Made by a program: the position numbers and the translations under genes. DNA of 64,000 nucleotides from positions 473,540-537,539 of the forward strand of contig NZ_LJGT01000038.1 in NCBI RefSeq assembly GCF_001751365.1. Reading direction: 5' to 3'. This stretch comes from Streptomyces abyssalis (GTDB lineage Bacteria; Actinomycetota; Actinomycetes; Streptomycetales; Streptomycetaceae). Below, in pieces: positions 24,841 through 33,966 of this stretch. The stretch's first letter is position 1. Each line of letters starts with the position of its first letter. The notes below the pieces were generated by a model that did no database searches, had not been told where the DNA came from, and was given only the letters and a program-made list of their open reading frames with translations.

Positions 24841-25800
24841 ATGAAGGTCGCGGTGCTCGGCGGCAGCGGACATGTCGGCTCCTTCCTCGTTCCACGTCTG
24901 GTCGAGGAGGGCCACGATGTCGTCGTCGTCAGCCGGGGGCAACGGGAGCCGTACCGTCCGCATGGTGCGTGGAGGCGCGTCACGAGGATGGTGACCGACC
25001 GCGAGGCGGCGGAGGCAGACGGGTCGTTCGGGCCCGCGATCGCCGCGCTGGGCGCGGACGTCGTCATCGACATGATCTGCTTCCGCGAGGAGAGCGCACG
25101 TCACCTGGTCGAGGCGCTCGCCGGGCGCGTACAGCACTTCCTGCACTGCGGGACGATCTGGGTGTACGGGCCGAGCGGACAGGTCCCCGCGCCCGAGTCC
25201 GAGCCGAGGCGGCCTCTGGAGGAGTACGGCCGGGGCAAGGCGGCGATCGAGGCGTATCTGCTGGACCAGGCACGCCGGAACGGCTTTCCGGCGACGGTCG
25301 TGCACCCGGGCCACATCACAGGGCCCGGCTGGGTGCCGGTCAATCCGGCCGGGAATCTGAACCCGGGTGTGTTCCAGACCCTCGCAGACGGGGCCGAAGT
25401 CGCCCTTCCGAACCTGGGGTTGGAGACCCTCCATCACGTACACGCGGACGACGTCGCACAGGTCTTCACGGCGGCGATCGCGAATCGTTCGGCGGCAGTC
25501 GGCGAGAGCTTCCACGCCGTCGCGCCCACGGCCGTGACGCTTCGCGGCTACGCGGAGGCCGTCGCCGGATGGTTCGGGCAGGAGCCCCGGCTCAAGTTCG
25601 TGCCGTGGGAGCAGTGGCGCGCCACGGTCGACGAGGCGGACGCCGAGGCGACGTACAGCCACATCGCGCACAGCCCGCACCGGAGCATGGAGAAGGCAGG
25701 CAGGCTGCTCGGCCACCGGCCGCGTTTCACCGCGCTCGAAGCGATCGAGGAGGCCGTGGACGCGCTCGTCACGGAGGGCCGCATCGAGCGCCGCGACTGA
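24841..25800 (+). CDS. NAD-dependent epimerase/reductase (extended SDR-like)
   Basis: This 319-residue Rossmann-fold protein begins MKVAVLGGSGHVGSFLVPRL with the GxGxxG-like nucleotide motif. The catalytic-region segment is HFLHCGTIWVYGPSG, and PLEEYGRGKAAIEAYLL supplies the Tyr-x-x-x-Lys (YGRGK) of extended SDRs. GHITGPGWVPVNPAGN is the substrate region. The ATG start coincides with the fold start. An 11-bp inverted repeat (AAGACGAAGCC at 24744-24754 with GGCTTCGTCTT at 24808-24818) lies just upstream and could form a hairpin in the leader. Substrate unknown. Confidence 0.85.
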   Translation: MKVAVLGGSGHVGSFLVPRLVEEGHDVVVVSRGQREPYRPHGAWRRVTRMVTDREAAEADGSFGPAIAALGADVVIDMICFREESARHLVEALAGRVQHFLHCGTIWVYGPSGQVPAPESEPRRPLEEYGRGKAAIEAYLLDQARRNGFPATVVHPGHITGPGWVPVNPAGNLNPGVFQTLADGAEVALPNLGLETLHHVHADDVAQVFTAAIANRSAAVGESFHAVAPTAVTLRGYAEAVAGWFGQEPRLKFVPWEQWRATVDEADAEATYSHIAHSPHRSMEKAGRLLGHRPRFTALEAIEEAVDALVTEGRIERRD

Positions 25801-25897
25801 CGGGGTCCGCGCCCCGTGACGCCGGGCCGTGGCAGGCCACTTGAGCCGTCGGCCGGACGGCGGTCGGCGGTCGGCGGTCGGCGGTGAACCCCCGTCT

Positions 25898-27387
<1,490 letters not shown>

Positions 27388-27388
<1 letters not shown>

Positions 27389-27752
27389 CAGGCGGCGTCT
27401 CCGAACCCGTCGTATGTGATGCCGAGTTGACCGCACACGGCGCGCAGCTCGGCGACGTGGTCGCCGGGCACCGCGTGGATGTGGTTGGCGCCGAACCTGG
27501 GGAGGAACTCCTCCGCCTCGCAGCCGAGCGACGCGAAGGCGTGCGGCCATTCCCAGGTGGAGGCGCGCATCATGCGCTCGTTGGTCTCGTCGTCGTAGTG
27601 GTCGAAGGCGCCGTGCATGACGTGCATACGGTACGCGCCGTCCAGCCTTGTCAGCCGTGCGAAGGTCATCTCACCCGGTTCGGCGAGGTGTTGCACGGAC
27701 GCGCCGCCGGCCGGGAGGTAGAAGACGCCGTACGTACCGGCTGGACCCAGGT
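27388..27752 (-). pseudogene. 3' fragment of an L-fucose/L-arabinose-isomerase-type gene
   Basis: About 120 codons matching the C-terminal domain of L-fucose/arabinose isomerases: TYGVFYLPAGGASVQHLAEP, GEMTFARLTRLDGAYRMHV, MRASTWEWPHAFASLG and FGANHIHAVPGDHVAELRAVC. The last holds the conserved His region before the normal C-terminus. Family members are around 450-480 residues, so some 330 N-terminal residues are missing. The frame opens with an implausible MVRASQRGLRDRFHH and conservation stops near 27752. The stop overlaps the kinase start, showing the original operon. Loss looks like a deletion that joined the 3' end to the LacI intergenic region. The left breakpoint is approximate. Confidence 0.75.
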
Positions 27753-27754
27753 GG

Positions 27755-27770
27755 TGAAATCGATCTCTCA
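27755..27770. promoter_or_regulatory. Degenerate LacI operator at the deletion edge
   Basis: TGAAATCGATCTCTCA keeps one intact half (TGAAAT) and the CG centre of a LacI-type palindrome; the other half is degenerate. It lies at the broken 5' end of the isomerase fragment and may be the old operon operator. Confidence 0.4.
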
Positions 27771-27862
27771 ATCCTCGCTGCGACGCCCGGACCACATGGC
27801 AAGGGGATGGCGTCGGCAGCCGGGACCTGCTGGGGGGCTTTCGGTCTGCTTCGACGATTCTT

Positions 27863-27876
27863 TGAAATCCATTTCA
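27863..27876. promoter_or_regulatory. LacI-family operator upstream of the lacI-type gene
   Basis: TGAAATCCATTTCA is a perfect six-base dyad with a two-base centre, about 90 bp before the LacI-type regulator. Its form fits LacI-family operators, and the regulator's HTH has the normal minor-groove hinge. Autoregulation is likely. Confidence 0.65.
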
Positions 27877-27964
27877 CGCGAAAGTAGGGTTCACTGCGGA
27901 AACGTGTGAAGAGGTTGGGCACAGCGGCCCCCGCAGCCGGTGCGCAGCGTACGAAGGAGACCCG

Positions 27965-28972
27965 GTGGCAACCATCAGCGACGTGGCGCGGGCCGCCGGG
28001 GTCTCCCCCGCGACCGTCTCCCGGGTCTTCAACGGCGGCCGCGTCACCGCGGAACGGGCCGACCGGGTCCGCAAGGCGGCAGCCGACCTCGGCTTCTCAC
28101 CGAACCGGGTCGCGCGCTCGCTGCGCATGCAGCGCGCCAGCGTCATCGGCCTGCTCATCCCGGACATCGAGAACCCGTTCTTCACCTCGCTCGCCCGCGG
28201 CGTCGAGGACGTCGCCCAGCGCACCAACCTCTCCGTGGTGCTCTGCAACACGGACGAGGACGTCGAGAAGGAGCGCCGTTACCTCGACATCGCAGTCGCC
28301 GAGCAGATGGCCGGCGTGATCGTCGCCGCTGCCTCCCGCCGGCGCACCGACCTCTCCGCGCTCGCCGCCCGCGGCATGCCCGTCGTCGCCGTCGACCGGC
28401 GCCCGCGCGCGGCCGAGGTCGACGCGGTGATGGTCGACAACCAGCACGGCGGCGAGGACGCCACCGCCCACCTCCTCGAACGCGGCTACGAGCGGGTCGC
28501 CTGCATCACCGGGCCCGCCGGCGCCTCCACCTCGGAGGACCGCCTCGCCGGCTACCGCGCCGCGATGCACGAGGCCGGCGTCCCGGACGACTGGACCCGG
28601 GCCCACACCCGGCACGCCGACTTCCGTGTCGACGGGGGCCACGCGGCCATGCGCGAACTGCTCTCGCTCCGTACGCCCCCGGACGCCGTGTTCGTCGCCA
28701 ACAACCTGATGACGGTCGGCGCCCTCAAGGCGCTGCGCGAATCGGGCATCGAGCCACCGGAGTTCGGCATTCTCTCCTTCGGCGACGTCCCCTGGGCCTC
28801 GCTGGTCAGGCCGCCGCTCACCACCGTCCAGCTGCCCTCGTACGACCTGGGCGCCTCGGCCGCCGCACTACTGCAGGACCGGCTGGCGGGGTCCGGCAAG
28901 CCGCTGCAGACGGTGGTTCTGCGCACGGTGCTCCAGCCACGCGAGAGCACGGAGGGGCCCGGCGCGCGGTGA
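27965..28972 (+). CDS. LacI-family transcriptional regulator
   Basis: This 335-residue regulator has an HTH at residues 2-25 (ATISDVARAAGVSPATVSRVFNGG), a hinge helix NRVARSLRMQRA near 50 and a type-1 periplasmic-binding sugar domain (SVIGLLIPDIENPFFTSLARGVED ... PDAVFVANNLMTVGALKAL ... FGDVPWASLVRPPLTTVQLP). GTG start with GGAGA upstream. It is divergent from the kinase/isomerase remnant, with two TGAAAT-type operators between them. It most likely repressed that sugar operon. Confidence 0.93.
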   Translation: MATISDVARAAGVSPATVSRVFNGGRVTAERADRVRKAAADLGFSPNRVARSLRMQRASVIGLLIPDIENPFFTSLARGVEDVAQRTNLSVVLCNTDEDVEKERRYLDIAVAEQMAGVIVAAASRRRTDLSALAARGMPVVAVDRRPRAAEVDAVMVDNQHGGEDATAHLLERGYERVACITGPAGASTSEDRLAGYRAAMHEAGVPDDWTRAHTRHADFRVDGGHAAMRELLSLRTPPDAVFVANNLMTVGALKALRESGIEPPEFGILSFGDVPWASLVRPPLTTVQLPSYDLGASAAALLQDRLAGSGKPLQTVVLRTVLQPRESTEGPGAR

Positions 28973-29092
28973 GCCGGGGGTGACTGCCGGTCATCCGCGC
29001 CGGTCACGGGCCGTCGGCCGGCTGCTCGGCGAGCGAGTGTCAGTGGGCGGTGGGAGTCTGATCCTTGTCAGGGACCTCCGAAGGGAATCACC

Positions 29093-29884
29093 ATGATCAC
29101 CACTGACTTTTCCGTGGGCTCCCCGTGCTGGCTCGACCTGGGCGTGCGGGATTCCGCCGCCGCGAAGACCTTCTACGGCGGGGTGTTCGGCTGGACGTTC
29201 CAGCCGTTCGGATCGGGCGAGGAGGAGTTCGGCTTCTTCAAGTCCGACGGGAGGAACGTCGCGGCACTCGGCCCGCTCGACGAGGACGCCCGCTCGGCCT
29301 GGATGATCTACTTCAGCACTCCCGACGTGGAAGCGGCCGCCGCGAAGGTCCGCGAGACCGGAGGCACGGTGCGGGTCGACCCGTTCGACGTCAACGACCA
29401 AGGCCGCATGGCGCAGTTCACCGATCCGCAGGGCGCCCAGTTCGGCGCCTGGCAGCCGGGCAAGACGGCCGGCCTGGAGAAGGTGGACGAGCCCGGCTCG
29501 CTGATGTGGGTCGAGCTGTACACCAGCGATTCGGCCCGGGCGAAGGACTTCTACAAGGGGCTGTACGGCTGGGACTTCTCGGACATGCCCATGCCCGGCG
29601 AGGAGTCCGGCACGTACACGATCATCGGCCCTTCCTCCGCGCCCCAGGAACGGATGCACGGCGGCCTGATGCAGGTCCCCGCCGAGGTCCTCTCCACGGC
29701 CGGCGGCAACCCGTTCTGGCATCCGGTCTTCCACACCACGGACTGCGACGCGACGATCGCCAAGGTCACCGGGCTCGGCGGCCGCGTGGTCATGGGCCCG
29801 GAGGACGCGGAAGGGGTCGGCCGCATGGCCGTCTGCCTGGACCCGTTCGGCGCGGACTTCGTCGTACTGAAGCCGTCCATGTAG
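29093..29884 (+). CDS. VOC-family protein with two glyoxalase-like domains
   Basis: This 263-residue protein has two tandem vicinal-oxygen-chelate modules: residues 9-125 (GSPCWLDLGVRDSAAAKTFYGGVFGW ... MAQFTDPQGAQFGAWQPG) and 138-262 (SLMWVELYTSDSARAKDFYKGLYGW ... MAVCLDPFGADFVVLKPS). Each has the beta-alpha-beta-beta-beta pattern. Metal ligands are not complete in an obvious way, so it may be a binding or stress protein rather than an enzyme. GAAGGGAA lies upstream of the ATG. A strong hairpin terminator follows. Confidence 0.88.
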   Translation: MITTDFSVGSPCWLDLGVRDSAAAKTFYGGVFGWTFQPFGSGEEEFGFFKSDGRNVAALGPLDEDARSAWMIYFSTPDVEAAAAKVRETGGTVRVDPFDVNDQGRMAQFTDPQGAQFGAWQPGKTAGLEKVDEPGSLMWVELYTSDSARAKDFYKGLYGWDFSDMPMPGEESGTYTIIGPSSAPQERMHGGLMQVPAEVLSTAGGNPFWHPVFHTTDCDATIAKVTGLGGRVVMGPEDAEGVGRMAVCLDPFGADFVVLKPSM

Positions 29885-29900
29885 GCCATGGGACCCGCGT

Positions 29901-29937
29901 CTGCGGGAGCTGCGCCCCGAGGCGGCGCCTCCCGCAG
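29901..29937 (+). terminator. Hairpin terminator after the VOC gene
   Basis: CTGCGGGAG at 29901-29909 pairs with CTCCCGCAG at 29929-29937, extended by GCGCC/GGCGC inside. It lies 17 bp after the stop codon and before the toxin-antitoxin pair. Confidence 0.65.
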
Positions 29938-29992
29938 GCCCGTCACCGGAATCGGAGTGGTTGCGGCCCATCACCAGGGCTACGGTGTGTGC

Positions 29993-30412
29993 ATGGCCGA
30001 TCCACGGGAATCCCTGCGGCGTCTCGCCGTCGCAGCCGCAGACGGCGAACTGGATTCGCTCTGCCGCGCGTTCGGTGCGGAGCTCCTTGTCGCCTTCGGC
30101 AGCGCGGTACGTACGGGCTCCGAGCCGCAGGACCTCGACATCGCCGTACTCTTCCGCCGAGACGGAACGCGACCCGATCTGCTGGGATTCCTTGACGGAT
30201 TGAGCACTCTGGCCCAGAGCACCGTCATCGATCTCATGGATCTCGGCCGTGCGGGCCCCGTTGCGCGTGAGCGCGCACTTGTCGGCGGGATCACGCTCGT
30301 TGAACTGACCCCCGGCGCCCTGGCCCGCGAACAAATGCACGCGATCACGGAACGAATGGACACCGCCTGGCTGCGGCGTCTGAACCTGGAGCTGATGGCC
30401 CGTGGACGTTGA
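29993..30412 (+). CDS. mntA: MntA-type nucleotidyltransferase antitoxin
   Basis: This 139-residue minimal nucleotidyltransferase (MNT) has the polymerase-beta-like active site LLVAFGSAVRTGSEPQDLDIAVLF: GS-x10-DxD, near residues 36-52. In characterised MntA-HepT pairs the MNT protein transfers AMP groups to a tyrosine of the HEPN toxin and so silences it. The start was set at MADPRES, where the helical N-terminus begins. Its last 11 bases overlap the start of the HEPN gene, the usual tight coupling of this pair. Confidence 0.85.
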   Translation: MADPRESLRRLAVAAADGELDSLCRAFGAELLVAFGSAVRTGSEPQDLDIAVLFRRDGTRPDLLGFLDGLSTLAQSTVIDLMDLGRAGPVARERALVGGITLVELTPGALAREQMHAITERMDTAWLRRLNLELMARGR

Positions 30413-30821
30413 GGTCGTGGAAGAGCGACTGCGCCACATCAGGGACCTGCTCCAGGACCTCGATGACATCGGCACGGTGGACGAGAACCGCCTGAGCCGG
30501 GAAAGAATCGTCCGCCACGCTGTCGAGCGCATCATGACGCAGCTTGTGGATCTATCCGTGTCCGTTAACAGCCACATCGTCGCCGCCACTTCAGGACAGG
30601 CACCTTCGACCTACCGCGACTCCTTCCAAGCGGCGGCAGCGACCGGGGCGATCACCGAAGAACTGGCCGCAGATCTGGCCCCCAGCGCCGGGCTTCGCAA
30701 CATTCTCACTCACGAGTACGTCACCATCGACCTCTCGATCCTGGCCGGTGCCATTCCGAAGGCCCTCAAGCTCTACACGGTCTACGTACAACAGGTCTCC
30801 GCCCACCTGACCGGCCGGTGA
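30402..30821 (+). CDS. hepT: HepT-type HEPN ribonuclease toxin
   Basis: This 139-residue all-helical HEPN (DUF86) protein has near its C-terminus the motif RNILTHEY. It is exactly R-x4-H-x-Y, the metal-independent RNase motif, with the tyrosine that MntA AMPylates in the known system. GTG start inside the end of mntA (11-bp overlap). The gene order MNT then HEPN is the common one. The pair is likely an intact toxin-antitoxin unit. GC content and codon bias are only slightly lower than those of the neighbours. Confidence 0.87.
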   Translation: MDVEVVEERLRHIRDLLQDLDDIGTVDENRLSRERIVRHAVERIMTQLVDLSVSVNSHIVAATSGQAPSTYRDSFQAAAATGAITEELAADLAPSAGLRNILTHEYVTIDLSILAGAIPKALKLYTVYVQQVSAHLTGR

Positions 30822-30829
30822 CCTGACTC

Positions 30830-31384
30830 GTGACGTCATCCTCCACGGGGGGCCGCAGCCAGGCCGCCCTGCGCTGCGGTCCCCTGGTCCACGTCCGGCA
30901 CCCGGCCTCGGCGGACTACGACGAGCTCACCGCGCTGACCCGCCGGAGCACCGGGCTTCACCGGCCCTGGATCCCACAGCGGGAGACGACGCCTGAGGCG
31001 TTCGCCGACTACCTCGCCAGGATCGGGCAGCCCACCCACGAAGGGTTCGTGATCTGCCTGCGCGAGAGCGGAGAGATCGTCGGCTCCGTCAACATCAACA
31101 ACATCGTCCGCGGCTCCCTGCAGAGCGGTGCTCTGGGCTACGTTGCCTACGCGTCCACCACGGGCCGCGGCTACATGACGGAGGGCCTGGGGCTCGTGAT
31201 CCGTTACGCCTTCGAGGAGTTGGGGCTGCACCGGCTCGAAGCCAACGTCCAGCCGGGGAACACCCGCTCGTCCAGGCTCGTCGAGCGTCTGGGGTTCCGG
31301 CACGAAGGGCACTCGCCCGCCTTCCAGCTCGTCGACGGCGAGTGGCGCGACCACGACCGGTGGGCGATCACCGCACCGCTGTGA
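30830..31384 (+). CDS. GNAT-family N-acetyltransferase (RimJ/RimL-like)
   Basis: This 184-residue acetyltransferase begins with the RimJ-type VHVRHPASADYDELTALTRRS. The acetyl-CoA loop follows ALGYVAYASTTGRGYMTEGLGLVI (the Q/RxxGxG/A variant RGYMTEG). LGLHRLEANVQPGNTRSSRLVERLGFRHEG is the typical C-terminal block. It probably acetylates a protein N-terminus or a small amine. GTG start eight bases after the hepT stop, so it may be transcribed with the toxin-antitoxin pair. No functional link is known. Confidence 0.88.
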   Translation: MTSSSTGGRSQAALRCGPLVHVRHPASADYDELTALTRRSTGLHRPWIPQRETTPEAFADYLARIGQPTHEGFVICLRESGEIVGSVNINNIVRGSLQSGALGYVAYASTTGRGYMTEGLGLVIRYAFEELGLHRLEANVQPGNTRSSRLVERLGFRHEGHSPAFQLVDGEWRDHDRWAITAPL

Positions 31385-31420
31385 TCCCCGGGCCGCCCCG
31401 GACGGCGACGTCCGTTCCGC

Positions 31421-32293
31421 TCAGCTGTCCAGCGCCGCGCGCCATTCACCGACGAGACGGGCGTCGACGGGACCGGACCAGCCGCCGCGCCGGGCGGTGC
31501 CGCCGATGTGGAAGGCGCCGACGCCCGCGGCGGCGAGTGAGGCCACGTGCTCCAGACGCAGTCCGCCGCCGGCGATGTTCCCCGGCACGTAACCCGGTTC
31601 GGCCGCGGCAGCTCGCGCGGCCTCGGCGCACAGCACGTCCATCCCGGCGTCCACGCCATGCGGCGAACCGGCCGTCAGATAGCCGTCCGGGCCGCGCCCG
31701 GGTCCCACCGCCGACGCGCGGCGCCCGGCGCGATCCGCGCGTCCCGCCTCCCCGGCGTCGGCAAGCCCGGTGGAGTCCGCGAAGTCCCCGGACCCCGTGG
31801 AGTCCGCGAAATCCGCGAGCGCCTTGCGCAGGCCCTCGCGGTCCGCGGCGCGGTCGATGGCCCGGTGGAAGGTCCAGGGGCATCCGTCGATCACGTCGGT
31901 GACGGCGGTGATCGCGCGCAGGTCCGGTCCGCCCGCCTCGTCGAGGAACCCGAGCACGAACTCGTCGGCGCCCTCGGAGCGCAGCCGCCGTGCCTGTGCG
32001 CAGAGCGCGTCCAGCGCCGCGTCGCCGCCCGCCGTGAATCCGGCACCGCCCCGCAGCATGACCCGCAGCGGCAGGTCGACGGCGGCGCGTACGCGGGCGA
32101 AGGTCTCCCGGGAGGGGGTCAGCCCGTCGGCGGCCATGTCGGTGACCAGTTCGAGGCGGTCGGCGCCTCCTTCGCGCGCCGCACGTGCGTCCTCCGCGTC
32201 GAGGGCGATCACTTCGAGAACCGGCCTCGCCCGTACGGCTCCCGAGCGGGGCGGCTCCGGAAGGGCGGCTTCCCCGAAAATTGGTCTAGACAT
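31421..32293 (-). CDS. cutC: CutC family protein
   Basis: This 290-residue TIM-barrel protein is of the CutC family, historically linked to copper homeostasis. Signatures are LEVIALDAEDARAAREGGADRLELVTDM at the N-terminus, LRVMLRGGAGF, FVLGFLDEAGG and WTFHRAIDRAAD, with NIAGGGLRLEHVASLAAAGVGAFHIGGTAR at the C-terminus. Residues about 165-190 hold a duplicated FADSTG segment (FADSTGSGDFADSTGLADAG), a local in-frame repeat absent from most members. The ATG lies inside a DasR-like palindrome at 32280-32295. It is divergent from the HD-domain gene. Confidence 0.87.
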   Translation of the reverse strand: MSRPIFGEAALPEPPRSGAVRARPVLEVIALDAEDARAAREGGADRLELVTDMAADGLTPSRETFARVRAAVDLPLRVMLRGGAGFTAGGDAALDALCAQARRLRSEGADEFVLGFLDEAGGPDLRAITAVTDVIDGCPWTFHRAIDRAADREGLRKALADFADSTGSGDFADSTGLADAGEAGRADRAGRRASAVGPGRGPDGYLTAGSPHGVDAGMDVLCAEAARAAAAEPGYVPGNIAGGGLRLEHVASLAAAGVGAFHIGGTARRGGWSGPVDARLVGEWRAALDS

Positions 32294-32295
32294 GT
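32280..32295. promoter_or_regulatory. DasR-responsive element (dre)-like site over the cutC start
   Basis: On the minus strand ACATGTCTAGACCAAT matches the DasR consensus ACTGGTCTAGACCAGT at 13 of 16 positions, including the complete GTCTAGACCA core. It covers the cutC start codon and lies 68-83 bp upstream of the divergent HD gene. DasR is the N-acetylglucosamine-responsive GntR regulator of Streptomyces. Confidence 0.6.
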
Positions 32296-32362
32296 CTGTA
32301 CTGTGTCACATGCGGGACCTCACCGGAAGTCGGCATTGCGCCCCGGAGGCACAATCGCCCCC

Positions 32363-33142
32363 ATGGCGACAAACGACGACTCCGGGGCCGAACCCACGGG
32401 ACCGGCAGAACCCACCGGACCGGCAGAACCCGCCGGACCGGCAGAGTCCACCGGTCCGGCGAACCCCGCGCACGACGACCCCGACCGGAAGACCCGCGAC
32501 CGCCTGCTCTCACGCTGGAACGCTCTCCTCGTCAGCGCCCGTGGCGGCCGCCCCGAACCGGACCCGGTCCCGTACGGGCGGAACCTGATCGGACGCTGGT
32601 CGGAGCCGCAGCGCCGCTATCACACCGTCCATCACCTGCTTGACGTGCTCAACCGCGTCGACGAACTCGCCCCGCACACCACCGGGGCCGACGTCGACGC
32701 GGTGCTGCTGGCCGTCTGGTTCCACGACGCCGTCTACCGCCCCGACCGCAGCGAGAACGAGGAACGCAGCGCCGCCCTCGCCGAACGCGCCCTGCCCGAG
32801 GCGGGAGTGTCACAGGCCCGTACGGACGAAGTCGCCCGTCTGGTGCGGCTGACCGTCAGCCACGACCCGGCGCCCGGCGACGTCAACGGCGAGCTGCTGT
32901 GCGACGCGGATCTCGCGGTGCTGGCGGGCTCACCCGGCGAGTACGCCCGGTACGCGGCCGCCGTGCGCCAGGAGTACGGCTTCGTGCCGGACGCCCTCTT
33001 CCTCAAGGGCCGGGCGGAGGTGCTGCGTCAACTCCTCGGTCTGCCGCGCCTGTTCCGTACCCCGTACGGGCAGGAGCGCTGGGAACACGTGGCGCGCCGG
33101 AACCTGGAGACGGAGATGGAGTTGCTCGTCAGAGGCGATTGA
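32363..33142 (+). CDS. HD-domain metal-dependent phosphohydrolase-like protein
   Basis: This 259-residue protein has a low-complexity N-terminal tail (residues about 9-35, TGPAEP-type repeats from an 18-bp DNA repeat) followed by an HD-like domain. RRYHTVHHLLDVLNRVDEL supplies the first His pair near 85, LAVWFHDAVYRPDRSENEERSA has the HD pair near 118, and VRLTVSHDPAPGD ... LLCDADLAVLAGSP has the later Asp. This order (H...HD...D) fits predicted metal-dependent phosphohydrolases. ATG start with CGGAGG 12 bases upstream. Substrate unknown. Confidence 0.85.
   Translation: MATNDDSGAEPTGPAEPTGPAEPAGPAESTGPANPAHDDPDRKTRDRLLSRWNALLVSARGGRPEPDPVPYGRNLIGRWSEPQRRYHTVHHLLDVLNRVDELAPHTTGADVDAVLLAVWFHDAVYRPDRSENEERSAALAERALPEAGVSQARTDEVARLVRLTVSHDPAPGDVNGELLCDADLAVLAGSPGEYARYAAAVRQEYGFVPDALFLKGRAEVLRQLLGLPRLFRTPYGQERWEHVARRNLETEMELLVRGD
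32390..32461. repeat. 18-bp tandem repeat, four copies, within a coding sequence
   Basis: Four units of GAACCC(A/G)CCGGACCGGCA-type sequence encode the six-residue repeat TGPAEP in the N-terminal tail of the HD protein. Copies 2 and 3 are nearly identical and copy 4 is diverged. Copy number could vary without breaking the frame. Confidence 0.8.
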
Positions 33143-33294
33143 CGCGCGATTGGCGCACGACCGACTTGCGACCGGCCGACGTTGCTAGGACCCTGAACTG
33201 CCCGGCTTGGCCCGGCCGAAGCCGATCCCCCCACGGCCGAGACGTCCCGATCTCCACAACACCAAGAGGCCACTCACAGAGGATCGCAGGCCAC

Positions 33295-33966
33295 GTGGTC
33301 ACTTCTTCCTCCACCACCGGCAAGGACGCCCACTCTCCCGACCCGTCGTTCGACGACGTCTTCTGCGAACTGCTGCACCGGCTCTACCGGCGGGCCGCAA
33401 TGCTGGCCGGATCGCGGCAGTCGGCGGAGGACGCGGTGCACGAGGTCTACCTCAAACTGGCCGCCCGGCCCGAGAACTTCCTCGCGCACCCCGAGCCGTA
33501 CGCGTACGCCTTCTCGTCGCTCCTCAGCGTCGTCCGCGACAGCTGGCGCCGGGAGCGGCGTCAAGTGCTCGTCGCGGACGTCGAGTTCACAGGCGAGGGC
33601 GGCCTTCCGGACAGGGGCGGGGGCGGGGCCGCTCCGCCGCCGGGTGCGCACTGGGACGACGGCGGTCTGGAGCGGCGGGCGTCGGAGCTCGAAACGGTCC
33701 GCCTGCTGCGCAAGTTGACCGTACGGCAGGCGGGTGTCGTCGTACTCGTGGACCTGGACGGCTACACCATCGACCAGGCCGCGAAGATCCTCGGCCTGCA
33801 TCGCGGGACGGTGGCTCTCACACGGCGACGGGCGCTGGACAAGCTGCGGGGCGCGTTGCGCCAACGCCCTGGGCACCAGGGCCGGTCGGAGCGCAAGGGC
33901 CGCACAGATCGACCGGACCGCCCGGACCGCCCGGACCGCTCGGGAGGGGAACGCCATGCGTGCTGA
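33295..33966 (+). CDS. ECF-type RNA polymerase sigma factor
   Basis: This 223-residue sigma-70-family protein has region 2 near residues 18-55 (LHRLYRRAAMLAGSRQSAEDAVHEVYLKLAARPENF). Region 4 is near 140-190 (LETVRLLRKLTVRQAGVVVLVDLDGYTIDQAAKILGLHRGTVALTRRRALDKLR) with the DNA-reading HTH. A long Gly/Asp-rich linker separates them, and a DRPDRPDRPDR tail ends the protein. GTG start chosen where the acidic N-terminus begins. Its stop overlaps the next gene, a single-TM protein, in the usual sigma/anti-sigma arrangement. Confidence 0.87.
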   Translation: MVTSSSTTGKDAHSPDPSFDDVFCELLHRLYRRAAMLAGSRQSAEDAVHEVYLKLAARPENFLAHPEPYAYAFSSLLSVVRDSWRRERRQVLVADVEFTGEGGLPDRGGGGAAPPPGAHWDDGGLERRASELETVRLLRKLTVRQAGVVVLVDLDGYTIDQAAKILGLHRGTVALTRRRALDKLRGALRQRPGHQGRSERKGRTDRPDRPDRPDRSGGERHAC

